Source: Candidatus Collierbacteria bacterium
GTDB lineage: Bacteria; Patescibacteriota; Microgenomatia; UBA1400; JACPES01
DNA length: 45,122 nucleotides
Reading direction: 5' to 3'
NCBI GenBank assembly: GCA_016219325.1
Contig: JACRNH010000003.1
Coordinates: 1 to 45,122 of the forward strand
The position numbers and the translations under genes were made by a program. Every line of letters begins with the position of its first letter. Positions within the stretch are counted from its first letter, which is position 1. The notes under the pieces were generated by a model that was not told where the DNA came from, searched no databases, and saw only the letters and a list, made by a program, of their open reading frames with translations. Below are positions 32,308-40,020 of the stretch, piece after piece.

Positions 32308-32308
32308 T

Positions 32309-32569
32309 TTGGCACACACAAAAGCTGGTGGAAAAACTAGGCAGCATAAGCAAAGAGCAGGGAAAAGGCTCGGGGTTAAAAAATTCGGCGGGGAAAAAAT
32401 TTCCAACGGCCAAATAATTCTGCGGCAGAGGGGAATGACCGTTCATCCCGGGAAAAATGTATCGTCCGGAGGGGATTACACTTTGTTCGCAAAAGCTTCA
32501 GGAAAAGTTGAGTTTTTGACAAAAAAGGGAAAATCCTTAGTAGCTGTTACTACGGAGGAGTCGTTATGA
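32309..32569 (+). CDS. rpmA: 50S ribosomal protein L27
   Basis: 86 residues, beginning MAHTKAGGKTRQ and containing RLGVKKFGGEKISNGQIILRQ and HPGKNVSSGGDYTLFA, diagnostic of L27. The start is a TTG at 32309 placed 4 bases after a perfect AAGGAG, the choice that gives the usual MAH start. The N-terminus is already MAH-type, so no cleaved leader is seen. Overlaps parB by 4 bases. Confidence 0.97.
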   Translation: MAHTKAGGKTRQHKQRAGKRLGVKKFGGEKISNGQIILRQRGMTVHPGKNVSSGGDYTLFAKASGKVEFLTKKGKSLVAVTTEESL

Positions 32570-33399
32570 TACCAGCTCACCGTCAGGTGACTGAATTGTC
32601 AATTGATCATCTTCAGCCTAACCCTCTTCAGCCGAGAGGAGCCATTTCGGGAGATGACATTCAAGAACTTGCTTCTTCTATTAGAGAACATGGAATTTTA
32701 GAACCTTTGGTTGTCGCTCACACACCTGCCGGTTATCAGATCGTAGCCGGTGAGCGTCGATGGCGTGCGGCTAAAATAGCAGGATTGGCAACAGTTCCGG
32801 TGATTATTAAAGAAACCAGTCCGACCGGAATGCTGGAAATGGCGTTGGTTGAAAATGTTCAAAGGATTGATCTAAACCCGTTAGAAAGGGCTAAGGCATT
32901 CGAGAAGTTAATGAACGATTTCTCATTAAGCGTTGCGGATATTGGCAGAAGAATCAGCAAATCATCTTCTTTTGTTTCCAATACGATGCGGTTATTAATC
33001 CTGCCGGATGCCGTTAAAGACGGGCTCATTTCCGGATTAATTACAGAGGGCCACGCCAGAGCACTGCTGGGGATTCCTGACGTTAAGGAAATGATTGAAG
33101 TCTACAAGATATTATTGAAAGAATCGGCTAACGTCAGGCGGGCGGAAGATTTGGCCAGAAGAGTCAAAGAAAAAATTGGCGTCCACAGGGCCAGAAATCT
33201 GAATCAGCAGTTTATTGTTTCGGATCAGATAGATATGATGGAAAAAAATCTACATATGGTTTTGGCCAAAACTTTGGCTAAAACTAAAGTTAAATTGACC
33301 AGATCAAGAGCGGAAACCAAGTTGGTAATTGTTTTAAAAGGGACTCCGGAAGAAACAGAGTCAACCTTGCAAAAAATAGTAAACGGCGTTTCAGCCTAA
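32566..33399 (+). CDS. parB: ParB-family chromosome partition protein
   Basis: 277 residues. ParB CTPase/nuclease-like domain with LQPNPLQPRG, ELASSIREHGILEPLVV and GERRWRAAKIAGL, then ENVQRIDLNPLERAKAF and a helix-turn-helix (VADIGRRISKSSSFVSNTMRLL, residues about 125-146) for parS binding. No parA and no parS-like 16-base palindrome was noticed nearby. Convergent with lepB, overlapping by 4 bases. Confidence 0.93.
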   Translation: MIPAHRQVTELSIDHLQPNPLQPRGAISGDDIQELASSIREHGILEPLVVAHTPAGYQIVAGERRWRAAKIAGLATVPVIIKETSPTGMLEMALVENVQRIDLNPLERAKAFEKLMNDFSLSVADIGRRISKSSSFVSNTMRLLILPDAVKDGLISGLITEGHARALLGIPDVKEMIEVYKILLKESANVRRAEDLARRVKEKIGVHRARNLNQQFIVSDQIDMMEKNLHMVLAKTLAKTKVKLTRSRAETKLVIVLKGTPEETESTLQKIVNGVSA

Positions 33400-33986
33400 T
33401 TTTCTATTTTGGCTTTATCAAAAGCCAAAACTCCGGCCGCATTCGGCGGCCAATATCTTAGCCAAGCTTTGCCGACGATCGCATTTTTCTTAATTGTTCC
33501 CCAATCTCGGGAATCGCTGGATCCGGGACGGTTATCTCCCATGACTACATATTGGTCTTCAGGAATTGTTTTTTCTTCTCCTTCAACCAAAAAGCTGGTG
33601 CCGGAAAATCCGCCGCCGGTGCCTTTAACCAGATTTTCATAAGGTTCGGTCATTTTATTTCCGTTGATAAATATTTGGCCTTTTTCAACTTTGATTTTTT
33701 CTCCCGGAAGACCGATAATCCTTTTAATAAAATCGCAATTTAAGCCGGCAGGACAACGGGCTTGAGCCGGGGCGGCAAAAATTACGATGTCGCCCCTTTG
33801 GGGATTACGAAGTTTATATGTCAGTTTGTCGGTGAGTAAAAATTCTCCGTCGTGAAGGTTAGGATACATGGAACTGCCGTTTACCTGATGAGGCTGGGTG
33901 ACGAATAGATAAATCAAAATGGCTATGGCCGAGCTGGAAACGAAAAACTCAATGACATCCAAAAACCCGGCTAATATTTTTTTCAT
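33396..33986 (-). CDS. lepB: signal peptidase I
   Basis: Membrane serine protease removing signal peptides. 196 residues: one membrane segment (about 12-30), catalytic Ser39 in GSSMYP, catalytic Lys88 in FIKRIIGLPGE, then VVMGDNRPGSSDSRDWG. Single-anchor, Gram-positive-like architecture. The ATG is 8 bases after a perfect TATAAT on its strand, so it is probably leaderless. Confidence 0.95.
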   Translation of the reverse strand: MKKILAGFLDVIEFFVSSSAIAILIYLFVTQPHQVNGSSMYPNLHDGEFLLTDKLTYKLRNPQRGDIVIFAAPAQARCPAGLNCDFIKRIIGLPGEKIKVEKGQIFINGNKMTEPYENLVKGTGGGFSGTSFLVEGEEKTIPEDQYVVMGDNRPGSSDSRDWGTIKKNAIVGKAWLRYWPPNAAGVLAFDKAKIEN

Positions 33987-33994
33987 ATTGTTTC

Positions 33995-34024
33995 ATTATA
34001 AATAATTACCTAACAGATTAGCAA
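33995..34024 (-). promoter_or_regulatory. promoter of lepB
   Basis: Minus strand: TTGCTA (34019-34024), 18-base spacer, TATAAT (33995-34000), ending 8 bases before the lepB ATG. Confidence 0.6.
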
Positions 34025-34033
34025 TGATAGAAT
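34006..34033 (+). promoter_or_regulatory. promoter of tRNA-Val
   Basis: Extended -10 TGATAGAAT (34025-34033) with a weak -35 TTACCT (34006-34011). The expected start is near 34040, about 11 bases before the tRNA. It overlaps the divergent lepB promoter. Confidence 0.5.
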
Positions 34034-34050
34034 TAACAGGTTAGGGGAAG

Positions 34051-34122
34051 GGATCGTTAGCTCAGGGGTAGAGCACTGCATTCACATTGCAGGGGCCGTA
34101 GGTTCAAATCCTACACGATCCA
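34051..34122 (+). tRNA. tRNA-Val (anticodon CAC)
   Basis: Full cloverleaf: acceptor GGATCGT/ACGATCC, D arm GCTC...GAGC, anticodon stem CTGCA/TGCAG around TTCACAT (anticodon CAC, reads GUG), T arm GTAGG TTCAAAT CCTAC, discriminator A. The 3' CCA is not encoded (CAG follows the discriminator), so it must be added enzymatically. Confidence 0.96.
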
Positions 34123-34129
34123 CAGCATT

Positions 34130-34654
34130 ATGGCTAATTTTACAACCGATTCGCAAAATGAGATTTTTGACGTTGTTAATGAGAACGATGAAGTTGTTGG
34201 AGAAGCGACTAGGGGCGAAGTCCACCAAAATCCAAAATTAATTCATAGAGCGGTTCATATTTGGATATTAAATGACAAGGGGGAAATTCTTCTCCAGCAA
34301 AGAAGCCTGACAAAAGACAAGGCTCCGGGGCAGTGGGATATTTCTTGCGCAGGCCACGTCAAAAAAGGGTCTGATTCCGAAACTACTGCTTACAGGGAGC
34401 TGAAAGAAGAACTTGGGGTTAAGGCTGATTGCAAACTTGTATCTAAATTTATTGACAGAGATATAGATCAAACAGAAATGACCAGCCTTTATGTTGCTAT
34501 TCACAATGGCCCTTTTAAGTTCCCTAAAAAAGAGATACAGCAGATAAAATTCTTCACTAAAGAGAAAGTTTTGGAGTTTATTAAAAACGATCCTGACGCG
34601 AGTCTCGCCAGTAAAGAAGAAATTCCAATAGTTTTTGAATTTTTGGAGAGATAG
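34130..34654 (+). CDS. Nudix hydrolase (YfcD/IPP-isomerase-like)
   Basis: 174 residues. The N-terminal FDVVNENDEVVGEATRGEVH and LIHRAVHIWILNDKGEILLQ are typical of the YfcD/isopentenyl-diphosphate-isomerase-like branch; the Nudix box is GHVKKGS...YRELKEELGV. The first Glu of the usual GX5EX7REUXEEXGU pattern is Ser here, while the REL and EELG metal residues are kept. May hydrolyse a nucleoside or isoprenoid diphosphate; the substrate cannot be read. Starts 7 bases after the tRNA, so probably co-transcribed with it. Confidence 0.85.
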   Translation: MANFTTDSQNEIFDVVNENDEVVGEATRGEVHQNPKLIHRAVHIWILNDKGEILLQQRSLTKDKAPGQWDISCAGHVKKGSDSETTAYRELKEELGVKADCKLVSKFIDRDIDQTEMTSLYVAIHNGPFKFPKKEIQQIKFFTKEKVLEFIKNDPDASLASKEEIPIVFEFLER

Positions 34655-34661
34655 ATAATTG

Positions 34662-34695
34662 TTATTCCAGAGTGCCGATCGGCAGTCCGGAATAA
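34662..34695. repeat. inverted repeat after the Nudix gene
   Basis: TTATTCC (34662-34668) and GGAATAA (34689-34695) enclose a perfect palindrome TGCCGATCGGCA (34673-34684). The hairpin could end the tRNA-Nudix transcript, but the T run after it is broken, so a terminator is only possible. Confidence 0.5.
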
Positions 34696-34729
34696 AATAT
34701 TTCGTTATTTGTTAGTTTATAAAATCGGT

Positions 34730-34735
34730 TATAAT
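34730..34735 (+). promoter_or_regulatory. -10 box of the CcdA-like gene
   Basis: Perfect TATAAT ending 8 bases before the ATG at 34744; weak -35 (TTTGTT at 34708). Predicts a leader of 2-3 bases. Confidence 0.5.
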
Positions 34736-34743
34736 TTTACTTT

Positions 34744-35472
34744 ATGGAAACTTGCACTAGGATTGCGTGTTATTTGGAAGGAAAAGGCGGATTGGTGAGT
34801 TTTCCGCTGGTAACTTTGGCCGGATTATCCGATGGAATTAACCCCTGCGCCATCGGGATGATGATTATGCTTCTTGGATATCTTGTTGTTTTTCACCGTA
34901 AAGAAAAAAAGCAATTATTGATTATTGGGTTGGCCTATATTCTGACTGTTTTCTTAACTTATTTAATTATCGGATTAGGATTTTATAAATTTGTCTCCCA
35001 AATTAATTTGTGGGCCACAAAATCAATCCTGAATAAAATTTTCGGCAGTTTGATGATACTGGCAGGGTTAGTTCAATTAAAAGATGTGTTTTGGCCGGAT
35101 AGCCCGATTCATTTGCGGATTCCGGTCATGGCGAAAGATAAGTTGCAGGGATTAATTCAAAAAGCCTCGCTTCCGGCCACAATTCTTTTGGCTTTTCTGG
35201 TAACTCTTTTAGAAACTCCTTGTTCATTGCCGCTTTATGTTGGTACGGCCAACATTTTAGCCCAGTCAGGTTTGCCTTTAATCGGAGTCGTGGCTTATTT
35301 CCTGTATTACAATTTTTTGTTTGTCCTGCCGCTGATTATCATTTTGGGATTGATTTTGTTTGGATATAACCTGACTTCCATGAAAGAATGGGAGCACAAG
35401 GCCGAAAAATGGATGAAATTGGCGATGGGATTGCTGCTGGCGGGAATGGGGATTTGGCTAGCGTTGAGCTAG
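34744..35472 (+). CDS. CcdA/DsbD-like thiol-disulfide membrane protein
   Basis: 242 residues with about six membrane segments. Two membrane cysteines, C35 in GINPCAIGM and C160 in LETPCSLPLY, match the redox pair of CcdA/DsbD that passes electrons across the membrane to extracytoplasmic thiols. Likely keeps secreted thiol proteins or partner thioredoxins reduced. No thioredoxin-like partner lies beside it. Convergent with the lipase-like gene, overlapping by 4 bases. Confidence 0.88.
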   Translation: METCTRIACYLEGKGGLVSFPLVTLAGLSDGINPCAIGMMIMLLGYLVVFHRKEKKQLLIIGLAYILTVFLTYLIIGLGFYKFVSQINLWATKSILNKIFGSLMILAGLVQLKDVFWPDSPIHLRIPVMAKDKLQGLIQKASLPATILLAFLVTLLETPCSLPLYVGTANILAQSGLPLIGVVAYFLYYNFLFVLPLIIILGLILFGYNLTSMKEWEHKAEKWMKLAMGLLLAGMGIWLALS

Positions 35473-38039
35473 CGCATTATCTCCATGGCTTCTTCGAAGT
35501 AAAGACGGGAAGAAACGTAATTGATATAAGCGGCTTGGTTTGGAGTGTCAGAGTCACTGGCTTCCAGAATATCATTTTGTCCGGCAAGCGCAGCTGGAGC
35601 AGCTACTACCAAACCTTTAGTTGCAGTCGAAGCTTTTAGGTCAGTTTTAGTTTGGGCCTTGGAGGCAATATTGGACAAATCAGAAATCTGTCTGGCTGAA
35701 TAATTTTTTGAAGCTCTAATTGATACAATTTTAAAAGCGGACTGTAGTCTTTCGACTGAATCCTCTGTCAATTTTCTGATTTTTGTGGCGTCAGTAGATG
35801 ACAATTGGGAAGCATTTTCTCCGGTATTGATATCCCGGCGCAGGCGGTGCAGTTTTAATATCGCTTCCTGAATATATTTAAGAGAATTAGCAGGATTAGC
35901 AATATTTTGCTTAGCTGATTGGATTATTCTTTTGATGTCTTGATTTTGAATAGATAAAAGATTTTTAGCTCTGGCCCGGCCGGAAGAGGCGGTAATTTTG
36001 TCGTTTGTTTCGGTGGCCAAATTAATGGCTTGCGAGAGATAAATTTCTCCGGTTATATCTTCGGCCGGAGTTAAATTATCGGGATTGGCGGGATTGAGAT
36101 TGAAATTCAGGGTTTGGACGCTGCCTGCGGTAATCGTCCCGGCGTACGTATACGCAGTATCGCCGTTGGGATGAAACTGTAAAACGTCCAAATGATAAGC
36201 CCCGTTTCCGGTCCCGGTCAGAGTGACGGCCGCTTGGCCGCTGACGACATTTTCAATCGCTATCAAGCCGTCATTGTCAGAGTCGGAATAATTTGTGCCG
36301 TTAAAGTTGACTGAAATAGCGGCCGGAGACCGCAGGAAAAATACAGCTAAACCGCTATTGCCGTCCGGATTGTTTGAAGTAATCGCGGCGGTAGCGGACG
36401 AGCCCAAGGATTGTAGAATCTGATTAATTCCGGCTGTTCCGGAAATCAAGCCCTCGTGATCGGCGGTAATTTCAGGTTTTGAAGAAGCTTCGTCATATCT
36501 GCCGCTTGACCGCAGAACGGTTAAATCGCCTTCTGCCGATCTTATAAATTGGGTCGGTTTGCCGTCTTCCCATAAACCCAAAGCTTTTTCCATCCAATTT
36601 CTTGGCGTGGTTTTTATTGACAAAAGCGTATCGGAAGATGAATTTTCCAATCCGGTAATGGTGGCCAACAGCGATTTTATGGATGTAAGTCCGGAATATT
36701 GGTTTGGCAATTGGGAGTTGCGTTGGGACATCGTCGATTCGGAAATAGTTTGATTTGATTGATTTGTCAGATAATCAAACGTGGGCAAAATTTCTTTGAC
36801 GGATTTAAAATCATTTCTGATCGTGTCTTTGGAAGTTTGGAATAATCCGGCTCTGGCGTTTAGCAATATTTGCAAGGGAATTCTTTGCCAGACCGGAAAA
36901 TCCCAGATTTCACCGCCTTCCCAGGCTCCGTAGGCCATGGCCGCGCCTTTATGCGGCGAACCGACGGTGATTAGCTTCCCAACTTTAGCCGAATTGTCCT
37001 CTAAGTATTTTGAAGCTACCAAGCCGCCGTAGCTGTGGCCGACCAGCTTAACTTTCGTGCCCGCGGGTTTGCCGGATAGAGCTGTACTATTTATATATGT
37101 ATTAAGCTGTGAGGCTAAATCGGTTATTGGTTTTCGCCAGTCGTAGTACCAGACGAAAACATCGCTGTCGGGGATGTCGGGGGCGTTGATAACTGATGAG
37201 ATCAATGAGTCATAAGGATTTAATGGTTCGGGGAGGGCGATCCAACTTGACGGGCAATCCGTGCCGTTAGTAATTGCGTCTTTGCACCAGCTGCCCAGCA
37301 TGCCGGGAATTACTACGATTGGTTCAAAGGCGGGAGTGGGAGTTGGTGTTGGGGACACCGGCGTTGCAGTCGGTGTCGGTTCCGCGTCAATGGAGCTGAC
37401 AACGACGTTGTCAAAATAGACTTCGGAGTGGGGATCGCCACCGGCGCTTGCTTGTAAGGCTATACCCCCTGTGGGGAATCTGGCACCAGCATCAGGATAA
37501 TCTAAAACTAGATTGTTATCAACAAAAATTTTTATGTGTTCACCCAAAATTTCTATACCAATATTGTATGTATTTCCATTGTACATATTTTGGACAGTCA
37601 CTCTGTTCGAGTATTTATCGGTGTTAAAGACCCTTTGTAAAACTATTTCTGTTGATTTTGAAGTGTCGTTCGTTACAAAATGGATATCGTACCAAGAAGA
37701 ATGGTCAGTAAATCTAAAGGCGAGATTTTTGTCGGTTCCTGAAACAAATTCCATGTCTGTTGTTAATTTGTAGTCCGTTACACTTTGGTTCCATGTTGCT
37801 GGTGCGATTTCCGTAAAACAGTTTAAATTAATTACGATTCCAAGTTTATTGCTTCCACCCCGATTTTGAATTTTCCATGTAGAATCGCAAGAATTGTTAG
37901 TTGGTACCCAATCGGAGATATCTCCGTCTTCGAAGTCGTCGCTGAAATAAACTGTTGATGCGTAAACGGATTTTGGTTGATAAGTTACAATAGTTATTAG
38001 CGTAGCGAAGATTAACAAGAAGATGTGTGAGAATTTCAC
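35469..38039 (-). CDS. large secreted lipase/acyltransferase-like protein
   Basis: 856 residues, exported. Signal peptide at 1-27 (KFSHIFLLIFATL...YAS); a jelly-roll/concanavalin-like domain at about 28-215 (FSDDFEDGDISDW, DNVVVSS); a Thr-Pro linker at about 218-240; an alpha/beta-hydrolase of LCAT/PGAP1-like type at about 240-560 with nucleophile Ser in VGHSYGGLVASKYL (near 332), and likely Asp in EGDLTVL and His in ADHEGL. A calcium-loop-like YSDSDNDGL lies near 588, and the C-terminal 180 residues are helical. Start is a GTG at 38039 with GGAAA just before it. Probably a cell-surface or released lipase/esterase; the substrate is unknown. No C-terminal anchor is seen. Confidence 0.8.
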   Translation of the reverse strand: MKFSHIFLLIFATLITIVTYQPKSVYASTVYFSDDFEDGDISDWVPTNNSCDSTWKIQNRGGSNKLGIVINLNCFTEIAPATWNQSVTDYKLTTDMEFVSGTDKNLAFRFTDHSSWYDIHFVTNDTSKSTEIVLQRVFNTDKYSNRVTVQNMYNGNTYNIGIEILGEHIKIFVDNNLVLDYPDAGARFPTGGIALQASAGGDPHSEVYFDNVVVSSIDAEPTPTATPVSPTPTPTPAFEPIVVIPGMLGSWCKDAITNGTDCPSSWIALPEPLNPYDSLISSVINAPDIPDSDVFVWYYDWRKPITDLASQLNTYINSTALSGKPAGTKVKLVGHSYGGLVASKYLEDNSAKVGKLITVGSPHKGAAMAYGAWEGGEIWDFPVWQRIPLQILLNARAGLFQTSKDTIRNDFKSVKEILPTFDYLTNQSNQTISESTMSQRNSQLPNQYSGLTSIKSLLATITGLENSSSDTLLSIKTTPRNWMEKALGLWEDGKPTQFIRSAEGDLTVLRSSGRYDEASSKPEITADHEGLISGTAGINQILQSLGSSATAAITSNNPDGNSGLAVFFLRSPAAISVNFNGTNYSDSDNDGLIAIENVVSGQAAVTLTGTGNGAYHLDVLQFHPNGDTAYTYAGTITAGSVQTLNFNLNPANPDNLTPAEDITGEIYLSQAINLATETNDKITASSGRARAKNLLSIQNQDIKRIIQSAKQNIANPANSLKYIQEAILKLHRLRRDINTGENASQLSSTDATKIRKLTEDSVERLQSAFKIVSIRASKNYSARQISDLSNIASKAQTKTDLKASTATKGLVVAAPAALAGQNDILEASDSDTPNQAAYINYVSSRLYFEEAMEIMR

Positions 38040-38069
38040 TTTCCACAGTTAATCATAGTAATAGTTAGG

Positions 38070-38813
38070 ATGTCAAGTGGATATGAAAAATACCATCGGG
38101 ATTACGTACAAACTTCTGTTCAAAGAGGCTTGATTAGTCGGCATAATTTTGCTTATATCAATTTCTTTCGTTTTGTTCTCCCAACTATTCAAAAGATCAA
38201 CCCTAAAAGAATTTTAGACATAGGAGCTGGTGCGGGTACGTTAAGTTTTTATTTAGCTAGTTTGGGATATAAGATTGTTGCAGTTGAAATTTCAAAAACA
38301 GCTACAGAAATTGCAAAAGAGTCGCTGAGGTTTTTAAAATTAGAAAATAATTTGCAGGTTTTTCAGAGTCGACTTGAAGAATTTAAATATAGCGGCCCTT
38401 TCGATTTAGTTTTATGTTTAGAGGTTCTCGAACATTGTTTTGATGATAAGAAAGTATTGTTGAAAATTCATAATAACTTGCGGAAAGGAGGAATATTAAT
38501 ACTTTCTACTCCGTTAAAAAATGCTCCTCTCGTTAAGCTTGGTTTAGTTTCTAAATTTGACAAAGAGGTGGGGCATTTACGACGATACGATAAGAATGAA
38601 ATTATTACTAAATTAAATATGGCTGGTTTTGTGGTCAAAAGTTACATTGAGACAGAAGGAATTATTAGAAATAGTCTATTTGTATTTCCTAAAGTCGGAT
38701 TTATTGTAAAGTTCCTGAAAAGTTATTTGTCAGACTGTTTTACAGTGATAGATGATTTATTTGGAAAGATGATTGGGTATTCGGATGGGATTGTGGTGGC
38801 AATTAAGAAATAA
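38070..38813 (+). CDS. SAM-dependent methyltransferase (class I)
   Basis: 247 residues. SAM-binding motif ILDIGAGAGTLSFYLA at about 50-65, acidic end of beta-2 VAVEIS, motif LVLCLEVLEH, and GGILILSTPL, like the UbiG/Methyltransf_11/23 group often found in polysaccharide clusters. Probably methylates a sugar or glycolipid in the cluster that follows (inference). Divergent from the lipase-like gene with 30 bases between. Stop and the next ATG are 1 base apart. Confidence 0.85.
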   Translation: MSSGYEKYHRDYVQTSVQRGLISRHNFAYINFFRFVLPTIQKINPKRILDIGAGAGTLSFYLASLGYKIVAVEISKTATEIAKESLRFLKLENNLQVFQSRLEEFKYSGPFDLVLCLEVLEHCFDDKKVLLKIHNNLRKGGILILSTPLKNAPLVKLGLVSKFDKEVGHLRRYDKNEIITKLNMAGFVVKSYIETEGIIRNSLFVFPKVGFIVKFLKSYLSDCFTVIDDLFGKMIGYSDGIVVAIKK

Positions 38814-38814
38814 T

Positions 38815-39999
38815 ATGAATATTTTGTTTTTGACGCCGAGGGATTCCAAAACTAATTTAGGAGGAGTGGAGGGGCATGTTAGGATTTTGACGGAGGAGTT
38901 GGAGAAGAGGGGGCATAAAGTAAAAGAATTGAGTTTGGAGGATCGGCGTGCCCCAAACCATGCTTACTTCGGTCCGGAGGCTTCCAGCCTCGCGCTCCCG
39001 AAGAGCGCAGTTTCGGGGTTCGGACGCTCCAGCGATATTTTATCGCTGGCTCCAAAATATCGGGATCGTCCGAAGAGGTTTGGGAAAATTGAGGCTTGGG
39101 TGAAACTTTGGAAGAATAGAGGTTTATTTAACTGGGCGGAGGTGATTCATGTCCATGACGTGTTTTGGTGGTATTTTCCGTTTGCGGTAGTCAATAAAGG
39201 CCTGGCCTTGCTACGGCAGCAAGGCCAGGCCTTTGCAGGCATCACTTTTCACGGGTGGGAAGGGGTTTATCCGCCGAGCCGGTCGGCGGTGTGGCAAAAG
39301 AAGCTGGCAACGTGGTTGAGTAACGGGACGATCGGAGTGGGGAGTTTTTTTAAAAAGTGGTATGGGGTAGAAACGGATAGAGTGGTGTGGGGAGCGGTAA
39401 ACTTGAAAGTCAATAAAGGCCTGGCCTTCCGGCTGGCGAAAGGCCAGGCCTTAAGAAAAATCGTTTTCTTGGGAAGACTGGAAGAGGTGAATGGGATTGA
39501 GACGGTGATGGAAGCGATGGATAAACTGATAAACAGACAAATAGACAAATATACAAATAGACAAATAGACAAATTACAACGTGATTCTCCACGATTTGTC
39601 TTTATCGGGGATGGAAGTTATAGGAAACAAGCAGAGAAGTTTGGGAGAGTGACCGGAATGGTAAAAGATCCGCAGAAATATTTGGTTGCCGCGGACGTGG
39701 TGATTACCAGCTCGTATATATCAATGTTGGAAGCGGCGGCAATGGGAAAACCGATTATCGCGATTGCGAATAATCCGTTGAAAGAGGATTATTTAAATTG
39801 TCATCCGTTGAGGAAATATATTAAAGTGGTAAAGAATGTGGAGGAATTGATAAAAATAATTAGAGGATTGAATAAAGGCCTGGCCTCGCCACAGCAGCAA
39901 GGCCAGGCCTTAAAAAATGCCAATCGTTGGGCTACAAGACAAACGGCGGAAAAACTGGCGGATGAATATGAGTCATTATGGAAGATTTCAATTAATTGA
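38815..39999 (+). CDS. glycosyltransferase, GT4-like (GT-B)
   Basis: GT-B glycosyltransferase. N-terminal MNILFLTPRDSKTNLGGVEGHV with the glycine-rich acceptor loop and HVHDVFWWYFPF; donor-domain IVFLGRLEEVNGIETV, FVFIGDGSYRKQAE and TSSYISMLEAAAMGKPIIA, which holds the EX7E-like motif. 394 residues, swollen by five repeat-derived inserts: an R4 element (38952-39084), three R2 palindromes (39196, 39416, 39875) and an octamer repeat (39531-39578), all in frame. The ATG at 38815 is preferred to one at 38773 inside the methyltransferase gene. Confidence 0.85.
   Translation: MNILFLTPRDSKTNLGGVEGHVRILTEELEKRGHKVKELSLEDRRAPNHAYFGPEASSLALPKSAVSGFGRSSDILSLAPKYRDRPKRFGKIEAWVKLWKNRGLFNWAEVIHVHDVFWWYFPFAVVNKGLALLRQQGQAFAGITFHGWEGVYPPSRSAVWQKKLATWLSNGTIGVGSFFKKWYGVETDRVVWGAVNLKVNKGLAFRLAKGQALRKIVFLGRLEEVNGIETVMEAMDKLINRQIDKYTNRQIDKLQRDSPRFVFIGDGSYRKQAEKFGRVTGMVKDPQKYLVAADVVITSSYISMLEAAAMGKPIIAIANNPLKEDYLNCHPLRKYIKVVKNVEELIKIIRGLNKGLASPQQQGQALKNANRWATRQTAEKLADEYESLWKISIN
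38952..39084. repeat. nested-hairpin element R4, copy 1
   Basis: Outer arms CCCAAACC (38952-38959) / GGTTTGGG (39077-39084). Inside are GAGGCT/AGCCTC and GCGCTC/GAGCGC hairpins, then TTCGGACG (39019-39026) / CGTCCGAA (39067-39074) closing a perfect CCAGCGATA/TATCGCTGG hairpin. The same plan recurs at 43509-43634. In frame, within the acceptor domain. Confidence 0.8.
39196..39234. repeat. palindromic repeat R2 (copy b)
   Basis: AAAGGCCTGGCCTTGCT, loop ACGGC, then the perfect 17-base complement AGCAAGGCCAGGCCTTT. Encodes NKGLALLRQQGQAF. Confidence 0.9.
39416..39452. repeat. palindromic repeat R2 (copy c)
   Basis: AAGGCCTGGCCTT ... AAGGCCAGGCCTT with a 10-base middle. Encodes NKGLAFRLAKGQAL. 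Confidence 0.9.
39531..39578. repeat. octamer tandem repeat, GT4 gene
   Basis: AAACAGAC, AAATAGAC, AAATATAC, AAATAGAC, AAATAGAC, AAATTACA: six 8-base units. Three units make 24 bases, so the protein repeats every 8 residues (NRQIDKYT, NRQIDKLQ). The same word and frame occur at 42307-42350. Confidence 0.9.
39875..39911. repeat. palindromic repeat R2 (copy d)
   Basis: AAGGCCTGGCC ... GGCCAGGCCTT with a 15-base middle. Encodes NKGLASPQQQGQAL. Confidence 0.85.
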
Positions 40000-40020
40000 T
40001 TAATTGAAATAATTGTAATT

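Noticed and set aside
34662..34695. Strong intrinsic terminator after the Nudix gene
   Set aside because: The hairpin is good but the following T run is broken by A and C bases, so it is listed only as an inverted repeat.
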